NCBI GenBank assembly: GCA_011053145.1
Contig: DRLC01000308.1
Location: 1-33,000 of the forward strand
Source: Planctomycetota bacterium
GTDB lineage: Bacteria; Planctomycetota; UBA1135; GCA-002686595
Direction: 5' to 3'
Length of the DNA stretch: 33,000 bases
In this document: positions 7,511-14,512 of the stretch, in pieces
Numbering within the stretch: the stretch's first letter is position 1
Layout: every line of letters starts with the position of its first letter
Made by a program: the position numbers and the translations under genes
Notes under the pieces: model-generated
What the model saw: only the letters and a program-made list of their open reading frames with translations
What the model was told of the DNA's origin: nothing
Databases searched by the model: none

Positions 7511-7816
7511 GCCTTCCTAGACATCTCCGGGACGACGGCCATAGGGAGGCGCTATCCGGCCCTAGCGTGGCGTTCCCGCCAAGACCAGCAGGAACGCCTC
7601 ATTCTTCCGAGGATTCTTCGTGCCTGCGGATTGCATCCATTCACGATCCCCGAACAAGAAAGGCTTCAAAAAAAAGGACCTGAAAAGCGGTTGGCAATCG
7701 AGAGGAAAGTCCGCCAACCTCTTCCCCCGTGGAGCCGGATCTCTATCCTCTCCGCGCAAACCAGGATCCCCATTCCTAGGAAACTGTCTCTCTCTCATTC
7801 CGGAGTGAATGTACTC
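7511..7816. other. 306-base intergenic region before the first porin
   Basis: I find no convincing gene here. It is visibly less GC-rich than its surroundings, with an A8 run near 7667-7674 and pyrimidine-rich stretches near 7785-7797. It holds one imperfect terminator-like hairpin (listed separately). The first porin's promoter is probably here, but I could not fix a good -35/-10 pair. GGAG at 7802-7805 lies 11 bases before the porin ATG. Confidence 0.6.
7569..7598 (+). terminator. Weak terminator-like hairpin
   Basis: GGCGTTCC at 7569-7576 pairs with GGAACGCC at 7591-7598 around a 14-base loop, followed by the pyrimidine-rich TCATTCTTCC. It lies 59 bases after the stop of the 152-residue protein. 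The stem is only 8 bp and there is no true T-tract. Confidence 0.35.
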
Positions 7817-8905
7817 ATGAACAAGTTCGTTTCGACGGCCCTCGGCCTCGTCGTGGTCGGCTCGATCGGTGCTGCCGATCCGGGCGACGGCGGCTGGCTC
7901 GGGCTGGACAGCGAGATCAACGATCTCGCGTCTTCCCTCGCGCCCGCCCAAGGCGGCGCCAATTTCGCGGTCCTGACCCGGACCGCACTCGGTTACTCCA
8001 CGGACGACATCGCCACAGGCGGCGGTGCCAACACCTTCGGGTTCGACCTGAACGACATCGACCTCGCCTTCTGGGGCGGCGCCGGTGACTTCACCTACCG
8101 TGTCAGCTTCGACCTGGACGGCGGCTCCGCCAACCTGGAAGACGCCTTCGCCCAGTGGGCGTGCGGTGACTACGCCAACGTGCAGTTCGGGCAGTTCAAG
8201 CCCCACGTCCTGCGCAGCGGCTGGGTCGACCCCGAGAAGCAGCTCTTCATCGATCGGACCGTCCTCGGTTCGACCTATGACCGCTGGGACGCTGGCGCCC
8301 GTGTCTTCGGCGAAACGGAAGGCATTGGCTGGTCCCTCTCGGCCCAGAACGGTGCCACCGGGATCAGTGCGAGTCACCTCTGGGTGCTCGGGTTCTTCTA
8401 CAACTTCGGTGCCGGTGCCGGCATGTGGGAAGGTGCCCGTGGTGGCAATGACGAGCTCAACGCGACGCTCGGCATTTCCTTCACGAACGAGTCGGGTGCC
8501 ACGCCCGGCCCGTCGGACAACCAGTCCACGATGATCGAGTTCAACGGCAACATGGGCCAGTTCGGCTTCGGCGTTGAATGGGCGGACATCGACAACGATG
8601 ACTCCGGCAGCCCCGCGAGCGACTTCGGTATCGACGGCGTCGCCGGCAACCTCGGCATCATGGGCGACACCAGCCCGTACGCGCTGACCGGCAGCTACCT
8701 CGTGACCCCGGACGTCGAGCTCGGCGTCCGCTACGAGGACCTGGACGACAACGACAGCACCACGCTCCTCACGCTCGGTGCCAGCTACTATCGCAGCGGC
8801 AACATGGCCAAGTGGCAGGCGCAGATCACGGACGTGTCCGCTGATTCCCCCGCCGTCGACGGCAGCTACTGGCAGGTCGGCCTCACGGTCGGCGCCAGCC
8901 GCTAG
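7817..8905 (+). CDS. Outer-membrane porin-like protein, paralogue 1 (phosphate-selective porin O/P type)
   Basis: The 362-residue protein starts with a signal peptide (MNKFVSTALGLVVVGSIGAA). It continues with alternating, aromatic- and glycine-rich strands typical of a beta-barrel. Features shared with phosphate-selective porin O/P-like proteins include NDIDLAFWGG, TYRVSFDLDG, the VQFGQFKPHVLRSGW segment, FIDRTVLG and LGASYYRSGN. Many Asp residues in late loops (DNDDSGSPASD) could bind cations. It probably forms a diffusion channel in the outer membrane; the substrate is unknown. The C-terminus is GLTVGASR, with no terminal Phe or Trp. The ATG at 7817 immediately precedes the signal peptide. 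Confidence 0.85.
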   Translation: MNKFVSTALGLVVVGSIGAADPGDGGWLGLDSEINDLASSLAPAQGGANFAVLTRTALGYSTDDIATGGGANTFGFDLNDIDLAFWGGAGDFTYRVSFDLDGGSANLEDAFAQWACGDYANVQFGQFKPHVLRSGWVDPEKQLFIDRTVLGSTYDRWDAGARVFGETEGIGWSLSAQNGATGISASHLWVLGFFYNFGAGAGMWEGARGGNDELNATLGISFTNESGATPGPSDNQSTMIEFNGNMGQFGFGVEWADIDNDDSGSPASDFGIDGVAGNLGIMGDTSPYALTGSYLVTPDVELGVRYEDLDDNDSTTLLTLGASYYRSGNMAKWQAQITDVSADSPAVDGSYWQVGLTVGASR

Positions 8906-8921
8906 ATCCAGCAACGGGGAA

Positions 8922-8969
8922 CCCCGCGCGCGCCGCGGGGCCACCCCTACCGCCGCGCGCGTCGCGGCG
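8922..8969 (+). other. Two short GC hairpins upstream of the terminator
   Basis: CCCCGCG (8922-8928) pairs with CGCGGGG (8934-8940). CGCCGCG (8951-8957) pairs with CGCGGCG (8963-8969). Both have 5-base loops. With the terminator at 8982 they form three hairpins in a row after a gene likely to be highly expressed. They may protect the mRNA 3' end or strengthen termination. Confidence 0.5.
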
Positions 8970-8981
8970 CGACCCGATCGG

Positions 8982-9018
8982 AAAGCCCCGTGCGCGTCAC
9001 GGGGCTTTCTTCTTTTTT
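8982..9018 (+). terminator. Intrinsic terminator of porin 1
   Basis: AAAGCCCCGTG at 8982-8992 pairs perfectly with CACGGGGCTTT at 8998-9008 around CGCGT. The run TTCTTCTTTTTT follows directly. This is a textbook Rho-independent terminator, so the two porin genes are separate transcription units. Confidence 0.92.
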
Positions 9019-9192
9019 GGGCCTCCAGAACCGCTGGAAGCCCCCCCTGGGTCACCTCACGGGAGTGAGATTGGAAACTGCTCCCCCAATCTGCCAGGCT
9101 TCATTCCCGCGGGTGGGACCGATGCCCCACGCCGCTTCCAATCGAACCTCCATCCCTGGGTTCCCCATTTCTCTATTCCGGAGCGCACGCCC

Positions 9193-10287
9193 ATGAAGAG
9201 ACTCGTTTCGACGCCCCTCGGCATCGTCCTGATCAGCTCGATCGGAGCCGCCGGTCCCGGTGACGGCACCTGGCTCGATCTCGACAGCGAGATCAGCGAT
9301 CTCGCCGCTTCCCTCTCGCCCACCCAGGGCGGCGGAAACTTCGCGGTCCTGACCCGCTCGGCCCTCGGATACTCCGAGGACGACGTCGCCACCGGCGGCG
9401 GTCCGAACGTCTTCGGGTTCGACCTCAACGACATCGATGTCGCCTTCTGGGGCGGCTCGGGCGGGTTCACCTACCGGGTCGGCTTCGATCTCGACAGCGG
9501 ATCCGCGAGCCTGGAGGACGCGTACGCCCAGTGGGCATGCGGCGAATCCGCGAGCGTGCGGATCGGCAACTTCAAGCCGCACGTCCTCCGCAGCGGCTGG
9601 ATCGACCCGGAGGGCCAGCTCTTCATCGACCGCACCGTCCTCGGGTCCACCTACGACCTGTGGGACGCCGGCGCCCAGGTCTTCGGGCAGACGGACAACC
9701 TCGGTTGGTCGGTCTCAGCCCAGAACGGCACGACCGGCGTGCATTCGAGCCACCTGTGGGTGCTCGGGGTCTGGTGGGACATCGGCGCGGGTGCCGGAAT
9801 CTGGGAGGGAGCTCGCGGAGGCAATGGCGAGCTCAACGCCACCCTGGGAATCTCGATCACGAACGAGAGCGGAAGGACCGCCGGCCCCTCCGACAACACC
9901 TCGGCCCTGCTCGAGTTCAACGGCAACTACGGCAAGTTCGGTTTCGGCATCGAACTCGCCGACATCGACAAGGATGACGGTGGAAGCGTGTCTTCCGACT
10001 TCGGCATCCATGACGTGAACCTCGAGCACCCGATCATGGGCGATTCGAACCCGTATTCGGTGACCCTTAGCTATCTCGTGACCCCGGACGTCGAGGTCGG
10101 CGTACGCCGCGAGGTCTGGGATGACTCCGACGGGGACGACACGAATGCCTGGACCCTCGGTGCGAACTACTACCGCAGCGGCAACAACGCCAAGTGGCAG
10201 GCCCAGTTCACCAGCACGGACGACAGCTCCCACGGGGACGACGGCGCCTATTGGCAGGTCGGCCTGACGGTCGGAGCCAGCCGCTGA
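9193..10287 (+). CDS. Outer-membrane porin-like protein, paralogue 2 (phosphate-selective porin O/P type)
   Basis: This 364-residue protein is a close paralogue of the preceding porin along its whole length. It shares the signal peptide pattern (MKRLVSTPLGIVLISSIGAA), FGFDLNDIDVAFWGG, FKPHVLRSGW, FIDRTVLGSTYD, SHLWVLG and the same ending YWQVGLTVGASR. Differences cluster in probable loops, such as the DDSDGDDTNA and DDSSHGDDGA segments, which are more acidic here. GGAG at 9180-9183 lies nine bases before the ATG, and the TTCCGGAG context is shared with paralogue 1. A hairpin follows the stop, so it is probably monocistronic. Confidence 0.85.
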   Translation: MKRLVSTPLGIVLISSIGAAGPGDGTWLDLDSEISDLAASLSPTQGGGNFAVLTRSALGYSEDDVATGGGPNVFGFDLNDIDVAFWGGSGGFTYRVGFDLDSGSASLEDAYAQWACGESASVRIGNFKPHVLRSGWIDPEGQLFIDRTVLGSTYDLWDAGAQVFGQTDNLGWSVSAQNGTTGVHSSHLWVLGVWWDIGAGAGIWEGARGGNGELNATLGISITNESGRTAGPSDNTSALLEFNGNYGKFGFGIELADIDKDDGGSVSSDFGIHDVNLEHPIMGDSNPYSVTLSYLVTPDVEVGVRREVWDDSDGDDTNAWTLGANYYRSGNNAKWQAQFTSTDDSSHGDDGAYWQVGLTVGASR

Positions 10288-10328
10288 TCCGAGCTCCTCA
10301 CCACACGCGGCGCGCCGCCGAGTGAACC

Positions 10329-10357
10329 GAGAGCCCCGTGGCCGCCACGGGGCTCTC
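10329..10357 (+). terminator. Terminator hairpin of porin 2
   Basis: A perfect 13-bp stem joins GAGAGCCCCGTGG (10329-10341) to CCACGGGGCTCTC (10345-10357) with a 3-base loop. Its core GCCCCGTG...CACGGGGC is the same as in the porin 1 terminator. The following TCCGCTTCG is a poor T-tract. Confidence 0.75.
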
Positions 10358-10385
10358 TCCGCTTCGAGAGCGCCGTCGGTGCGGG

Positions 10386-10895
10386 TCAGTGCTCCGGTTC
10401 CGGCGCGTCCGCCGTGCCCCCAGGCCTCATCTCCCGGCCCATCACCGCCTTTTCGCCGTACAGCAGGCGTTCCTCGATCTGACGGTCGAAGCGAGGGTGA
10501 CGCGGCGTGGGATCGAATCCCCGGTGCTCCGCCCGGCAGCGGTAACAGAGCACCACCTCGGGAGCGACCCGCATCAGGATCGCGTCGAGGAGAGCCGCCA
10601 CCGCTAGGGAGATGTAGCTCGTGAACGGGGCGAGGAGCGCCGCCAGCACGACGATCGCGATCCCGAGGGGGCGCGGGAAGTCCTTCTGGGTGTAGAGCTC
10701 CGGGTGTCCGCAGGCGAGGCAGCCCCTGAGGCCACCGCCGGGCTCGAGACGGTCCCAGTGCAGTCGCGGGCCCAGCGGGGGATCCCCGGCCTCCCTCAGC
10801 TGCTCGACCGTGGGGGCTGAGACCTGGACCCCCCCGCTCGCCGCACCGGCGTCGTTCGCCTGGCCGGGAACGCGCAGCGAGACCCCAGGAGCCAT
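10386..10895 (-). CDS. Membrane protein with split zinc-ribbon cysteines
   Basis: I do not recognise the family of this 169-residue protein. Two CxxC pairs (GCLACGHPELY and LCYRCRAEHRGF) flank a hydrophobic stretch of about 40 residues (IAIVVLAALLAPF, then SLAVAALLDAILM). That stretch could form a helical hairpin in the membrane, bringing the two cysteine pairs together on the cytoplasmic side as one zinc ribbon. The N-terminal 55 residues are polar and the C-terminus is rich in Arg and Glu. The ATG shares one base with the stop of the upstream polytopic membrane protein (TGATG), so the two are translationally coupled and may form a complex. Confidence 0.75.
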   Translation of the reverse strand: MAPGVSLRVPGQANDAGAASGGVQVSAPTVEQLREAGDPPLGPRLHWDRLEPGGGLRGCLACGHPELYTQKDFPRPLGIAIVVLAALLAPFTSYISLAVAALLDAILMRVAPEVVLCYRCRAEHRGFDPTPRHPRFDRQIEERLLYGEKAVMGREMRPGGTADAPEPEH

Positions 10896-11680
10896 CAGAG
10901 CGGGACCCCGTAGGTGTCCTGGAGCGAGACCGAGACGGCCGTGCCGATCAGGACGAGGACGGTCGAGGCATAGAGGATCCCGGTCGCGGAGCGCGTGTTT
11001 TGGTACCGCAGGGAACTCTGGGCCATCGCGGCGAAGAGCAGCGGAACGGCGAGTCCCACCGCCAGGCGCGTCCCGAGATAGAACAGCCCCGTGGCCCCGA
11101 AGAGCGGTGTGTTCGCCGCTTCGAGCCTTCCCTGGAAGAGCAGGCAGGTGGTCCCCACGAGCGCGGCGGAGAGCACCATCGAGACGATCGTCACGAGGTT
11201 GAGCCGTCCGAGGTGGCGGATCGGGAGCTTGGGCACGGTCAGATACCAGTGCCCGAGCACCATCGCGAGCCCCACGCTGCCCGCCACGGTCCCGGTGGCG
11301 AGGGCGGTCGCGGTGGCGACGGTGAGCTCGATCGGGGAGGCGGCCGCGCCGCTCTCGCGGATCAAGACCCCCACGCCGGCCGCGGTTCCGACGAGGGCCA
11401 GCCCCAGCGCAACGGCCCAGCGTGGGCCTCGAACCGGGCCCGAGTAGACCGGATAGGTGATCACCGCGAGGAGTCCGAGGACCACCGCCGCGTCGTCGAT
11501 CCCGCGCGCATGGGTCCCGATCGGAACCGCGAGGGCGACTCCGACGCAGACCAGGGCGCTCGTCCCCATCACCCGATAGAAGAGCACGCCGACCGGTGCC
11601 TTGGGCACGAAGGCGAGGGCCAGGAGCACACCGAAGGCGAGCTCCAGGCAGAACTGCATCAGAAGATCGCTCCAGACCAT
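10895..11680 (-). CDS. Polytopic membrane protein with GHWYLTVP motif
   Basis: This 261-residue, strongly hydrophobic protein has about seven or eight predicted membrane helices. The N-terminus is FCLELAFGVLLALAFVP and the last helix is ILYASTVLVLIGTAVSVSL. A polar, aromatic motif GHWYLTVPKLPI lies near the middle, just before LVTIVSMVLSAALVG. The His and Trp inside an otherwise apolar protein hint at a cofactor- or substrate-binding site, but I cannot assign a family. The downstream zinc-ribbon protein is translationally coupled to it. Its start is divergent from the SDR gene, with 81 bases between. Confidence 0.75.
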   Translation of the reverse strand: MVWSDLLMQFCLELAFGVLLALAFVPKAPVGVLFYRVMGTSALVCVGVALAVPIGTHARGIDDAAVVLGLLAVITYPVYSGPVRGPRWAVALGLALVGTAAGVGVLIRESGAAASPIELTVATATALATGTVAGSVGLAMVLGHWYLTVPKLPIRHLGRLNLVTIVSMVLSAALVGTTCLLFQGRLEAANTPLFGATGLFYLGTRLAVGLAVPLLFAAMAQSSLRYQNTRSATGILYASTVLVLIGTAVSVSLQDTYGVPL

Positions 11681-11761
11681 TGGGAACCGGGGGTTGTCGG
11701 GGGGTGACTCCCGAGGATTCTACCGTCGCCCGGCTCCCGGCCTGCCCTTATCCTCGCCCCC

Positions 11762-12514
11762 ATGCCGGAATCCAGCGGAGAGTCGGGGCGGCGCGTGCTC
11801 GTCACGGGAGCGGGGCGCGGGATCGGTCGCGCAATCGCGCTCGCCTTCGCGGTTCCGGGGGCGCGGATCGTCGTGGCAGCCCGGACCGCGTCCGAGATCG
11901 CGTCCGTCGCGGAGGAGATCGAGGCGGCCGGGGCACGGGCCCTCCCCGTCCGGATGGACGTCACCGATCTCGCCTCGGTGGAGCACGGCATGGCCCTCGC
12001 GCTGGAGTTCACGGGTGGCGCCTTCGACCTCGTCGTGAACAACGCTGGAGCCTTCACGGTCGTGCCGTTCGAGGAGATGTCCCCGGCCACCTGGTACCGG
12101 CTCCTCGCCGTGAACCTGAACGGCCCGTTCCACGTGTCCCTCCTCGCGCTGGAGGGACTCGCCCGCGGCCAGCGAGCGCACCTCGTGAATGTCTCCTCGG
12201 TGGCCGGTCGGATGCCGTTCGAGGGGAGCAGCGCCTATTGTGCGACGAAGTACGGGCTCCGCGGGCTCAGCGACGTCCTGCGCCTCGAGTGGAAGGAGCG
12301 GGGCATCCGCGTGTCCACGCTCTATCCCGGTGCCACCGACACGACGATCTTCGACGACGTGCCGGGGGAATGGGACCGCTCGCAGATGGACCGCCCCGAG
12401 GACGTGGCTGCCGTCGTCCACGCCGCGCACTTCGCCCCTGACGGCGTGGATGTCGCGGACCTCGACGTCCCCGAGCCTCGCCTCACCCCGGACTCGCGCC
12501 CTACGAGCGACTGA
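11762..12514 (+). CDS. Short-chain dehydrogenase/reductase
   Basis: The 250-residue Rossmann-fold oxidoreductase has the cofactor motif TGAGRGIG near the N-terminus. It also has NNAG near residue 94, NVSS as the catalytic Ser region, and YCATK with Tyr159 and Lys163. The Arg in AARTAS after the second strand favours NADP(H). The substrate cannot be read from the sequence; SDRs reduce many ketones. The gene overlaps the 3' end of folE by 14 bases in convergent orientation. Because sepiapterin reductase is also an SDR, a pterin role is conceivable, but overall it resembles general SDRs of the ketoacyl-reductase type. Confidence 0.9.
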   Translation: MPESSGESGRRVLVTGAGRGIGRAIALAFAVPGARIVVAARTASEIASVAEEIEAAGARALPVRMDVTDLASVEHGMALALEFTGGAFDLVVNNAGAFTVVPFEEMSPATWYRLLAVNLNGPFHVSLLALEGLARGQRAHLVNVSSVAGRMPFEGSSAYCATKYGLRGLSDVLRLEWKERGIRVSTLYPGATDTTIFDDVPGEWDRSQMDRPEDVAAVVHAAHFAPDGVDVADLDVPEPRLTPDSRPTSD

Positions 12515-13061
12515 AGCTGCGCACGAGTCCGAGGAACTCGTTGCGCGTCTTCGCTTCGCTGCGGAACGCACCGAGCAGGCACGAGGTCATCGCCGCGGAG
12601 TTCTGCTTCTGCACGCCGCGCATCATCATGCAAAGGTGCGAGGCATGGGCGACGACGCCGACGCCGCGCGGCTGCAGGACGTCGTCGATCGCCGCGGCGA
12701 TCTGCTGGGTGAACCGCTCTTGCACCTGCAATCGGCGTGCAAAGACATCCACGATGCGCGGGATCTTCGACAATCCGATGATCTTTCCCGAGGGGATATA
12801 AGCGACGTGCACCCGTCCGTAAAACGGCAAGAGGTGGTGCTCACAGAGGCTGTAGAACTCGATGTCCTTCACGAGCACCATCTCGGAGCAGTCCTCCTCG
12901 AAGACTCCCTCACCGACGACGTCCTCGACACACATCGAGTACCCGGAGGTCAGTTCGCTCAGGCTGCGCGCCACGCGGTCGGGGGTTCGCAGGAGGCCTT
13001 CGCGATCTGGATCCTCGCCGATGTTCGAGATCAGATTCCGGACGAGTTCTTCGGTCTTCAT
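12501..13061 (-). CDS. folE: GTP cyclohydrolase I
   Basis: The 186-residue enzyme converts GTP to 7,8-dihydroneopterin triphosphate, the entry point for folate, biopterin and queuosine-type pterins. The zinc site is visible as Cys73 and His76 in [10 protein letters not shown] and Cys144 in SHLCMMMRG. Family signatures [20 protein letters not shown] and QERFTQQIA are intact. The ATG overlaps the stop of the upstream PTPS-type gene in an ATGA, so the two are translationally coupled. Confidence 0.97.
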   Translation of the reverse strand: MKTEELVRNLISNIGEDPDREGLLRTPDRVARSLSELTSGYSMCVEDVVGEGVFEEDCSEMVLVKDIEFYSLCEHHLLPFYGRVHVAYIPSGKIIGLSKIPRIVDVFARRLQVQERFTQQIAAAIDDVLQPRGVGVVAHASHLCMMMRGVQKQNSAAMTSCLLGAFRSEAKTRNEFLGLVRSFSRS

Positions 13062-13501
13062 GCGGTCGGGGTGCTGGGGCCGGCCTGGACTTCGACCCAG
13101 TTACCACGGCTCTCACGGAGCCGAATGCGCGAGAGTCGCGCCTCGCCGAAGGAGGCAATCGGTTCCTCGAGTTCCTTCCAGATCGCGAGGGCGATGTTCT
13201 CCGCGGTGGGGATGATCCCCTCGAGGAACGGGACGTCGTGGTTCAGATGCTTGTGGTCGAGGCGCGGAAGCAGCTCTTCGCGCATCAATCGCATCAGGTC
13301 GGTCAGGTTCATGACCATCCCGGAGGCCGGGACCGGACCGCGCACGAAGACCTCGAGCTCGTAGTTGTGGCCGTGACCGTTCGGGTTGTTGCAGAGCCCG
13401 TAGAGGGCGCGGTTCTCTTCGTCCGACAGAGCGGGATCGTGCAGCCTGTGGCTGGCGCTGAACTCCTCGCTGTGGGCGATCTCGACGATGGGCTCGGGCA
13501 T
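13058..13501 (-). CDS. 6-pyruvoyl-tetrahydropterin / 6-carboxytetrahydropterin synthase family enzyme
   Basis: This 147-residue T-fold enzyme acts on 7,8-dihydroneopterin triphosphate. Zinc-binding histidines are His18 (SASHRL) and His43/His45 (NGHGHNY). The catalytic cysteine is Cys37, and the LDHKHLN segment (Asp82, His83) completes the expected active site, with Glu130 in LRES near the end. The spacing is C-X5-HGH, as in the 6-pyruvoyl-tetrahydropterin synthase (PTPS-II) type, rather than the C-X3-HGH of typical QueD. It could make 6-pyruvoyl-tetrahydropterin or still serve queuosine synthesis, so I leave the symbol blank. It is first in an operon with folE. Confidence 0.9.
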   Translation of the reverse strand: MPEPIVEIAHSEEFSASHRLHDPALSDEENRALYGLCNNPNGHGHNYELEVFVRGPVPASGMVMNLTDLMRLMREELLPRLDHKHLNHDVPFLEGIIPTAENIALAIWKELEEPIASFGEARLSRIRLRESRGNWVEVQAGPSTPTA

Positions 13502-13646
13502 GGTGGGGACGACCGCCGGGCCGGCGGCCGAGGGCGCGAAACCCTACCGTCTGGATGCGATTCGGGCCACTGCGACCCGCTCCTCGGGTACGCTTGGGTG
13601 CGCGAAGCCCCCCCTCCACCGTGACCCGATTGGCGCCCCAGAGGCG

Positions 13647-13856
13647 ATGTCCATCCGAAAGATCTGGATCGAAGAAGGCTGCATCTCCTGCAACCTGTGC
13701 GAGGACACGGTCTCGGAGGTCTTCCAGGTGCGTGCGGGGGACACGTCCCGCGTGCGCAAGGGCTACATCAGGCTGCTCTCCGACCCCGCGATCGTCGAGA
13801 GGGTCCACGAAGCCGCCGAGTCCTGTCCGGTCGAGGTCATCATCGTCGAGGAGTAG
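13647..13856 (+). CDS. Small single-cluster ferredoxin
   Basis: The 69-residue protein has one iron-sulfur cluster site: Cys12, Cys15 and Cys18 (GCISCNLCED) plus Cys60 in ESCPVEVI. This is the CxxCxxC...CP pattern of a [4Fe-4S] ferredoxin. There is no second CxxCxxCxxxC motif, so it is a monocluster electron carrier in the cytoplasm. It is acidic at the C-terminus (IIVEE). The ATG at 13647 directly precedes the domain; a longer upstream frame has no ferredoxin character. It is divergent from the pterin operon and its redox partner is not in the window. Confidence 0.9.
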   Translation: MSIRKIWIEEGCISCNLCEDTVSEVFQVRAGDTSRVRKGYIRLLSDPAIVERVHEAAESCPVEVIIVEE

Positions 13857-14048
13857 AAGCTCGCCCTGAGCACGCTCCACGGGCTCCTATGCCGCCCAGG
13901 CGCCGCGAGGGAAGCCGCTGATGGCTGGGGCCTTGGAGGCCTGCTGGAGAGCCTCCGAGGCGATTCGATCCGGGCAACAGCACCGAACGCGGTTCCTCCG
14001 ATTTCTTTTTTCCGCTCGGAGGGCCGGGTCGATTCGGCTCATCGTCTC

Positions 14049-14053
14049 GGAGG
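14049..14053 (+). promoter_or_regulatory. Strong Shine-Dalgarno GGAGG for the DUF2203 gene
   Basis: GGAGG lies eight bases before the ATG at 14062. It is one of the few clear Shine-Dalgarno sites in the window and decides between the adjacent ATGs at 14062 and 14065. Confidence 0.7.
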
Positions 14054-14061
14054 CAACCGAA

Positions 14062-14391
14062 ATGATGACCAAGCACCACTATCGACGCGACCAACTCCAG
14101 TCGCTCCTCCCGCTCCTCCGTTCGATCACTCGCGAGATCGAGGAACGCAGCGCGGCACTCACCGAACTCGAGGAAAACCTCGAAGCCCTCTCCGGCAACC
14201 CGGACGAGACCCGTGAGGTCGTGGCGCAAATTGCCACGCACCGCCGCCAACTGCGCCTCGCCCAACGCGAACTCGAACGCCTCGGCTGCTCCATCGTGGG
14301 CACGACCCCGCTGACCGTGCGGATCCCCGGTCGCATCGACGGATCCGACCGCAGCTTCGTCTGGCAGCGCGGTAATCCCATCGCCTACTGA
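14062..14391 (+). CDS. DUF2203 family protein
   Basis: This 109-residue protein fits DUF2203: an N-terminal helix with LQSLLPLLRSITREIEER, a second amphipathic helical region, and a C-terminal half with ERLGCSIVGTTPLTVRIPGR and SFVWQRG. In this family the last part usually contains a segment describing reduction or cofactor contact, but no function is established. It is probably helical and cytoplasmic. It has its own strong ribosome site and a strong terminator behind it, so it may be a single-gene unit. The 205 bases before it hold no gene I can support. Confidence 0.8.
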   Translation: MMTKHHYRRDQLQSLLPLLRSITREIEERSAALTELEENLEALSGNPDETREVVAQIATHRRQLRLAQRELERLGCSIVGTTPLTVRIPGRIDGSDRSFVWQRGNPIAY

Positions 14392-14414
14392 CTCCGAACA
14401 TCACCTTCCTAGCG

Positions 14415-14459
14415 CGGGCCCCCGCGACCTCTTCCGGGTCGCGGGGGCCCGGGTGTTTT
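14415..14459 (+). terminator. Intrinsic terminator of the DUF2203 gene
   Basis: A 15-bp perfect stem joins 14415-14429 (CGGGCCCCCGCGACC) to 14437-14451 with a 7-base loop, followed by GGTGTTTT. It is very GC-rich with a short T-run. Confidence 0.85.
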
Positions 14460-14512
14460 CCCGAACAGACCCCGGAGTACCGCGCCGAATCCATGTTTCG
14501 TAGGGTGAGCGG

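Noticed and set aside
7620-7808. Small plus-strand frame of 62 residues before porin 1
   Set aside because: It has no ribosome site, no recognisable sequence, and lies in probable promoter DNA.
11762-12514. Naming the SDR sepiapterin reductase
   Set aside because: Only the neighbourhood supports it; the sequence shows general SDR motifs without substrate-specific residues that I can identify.
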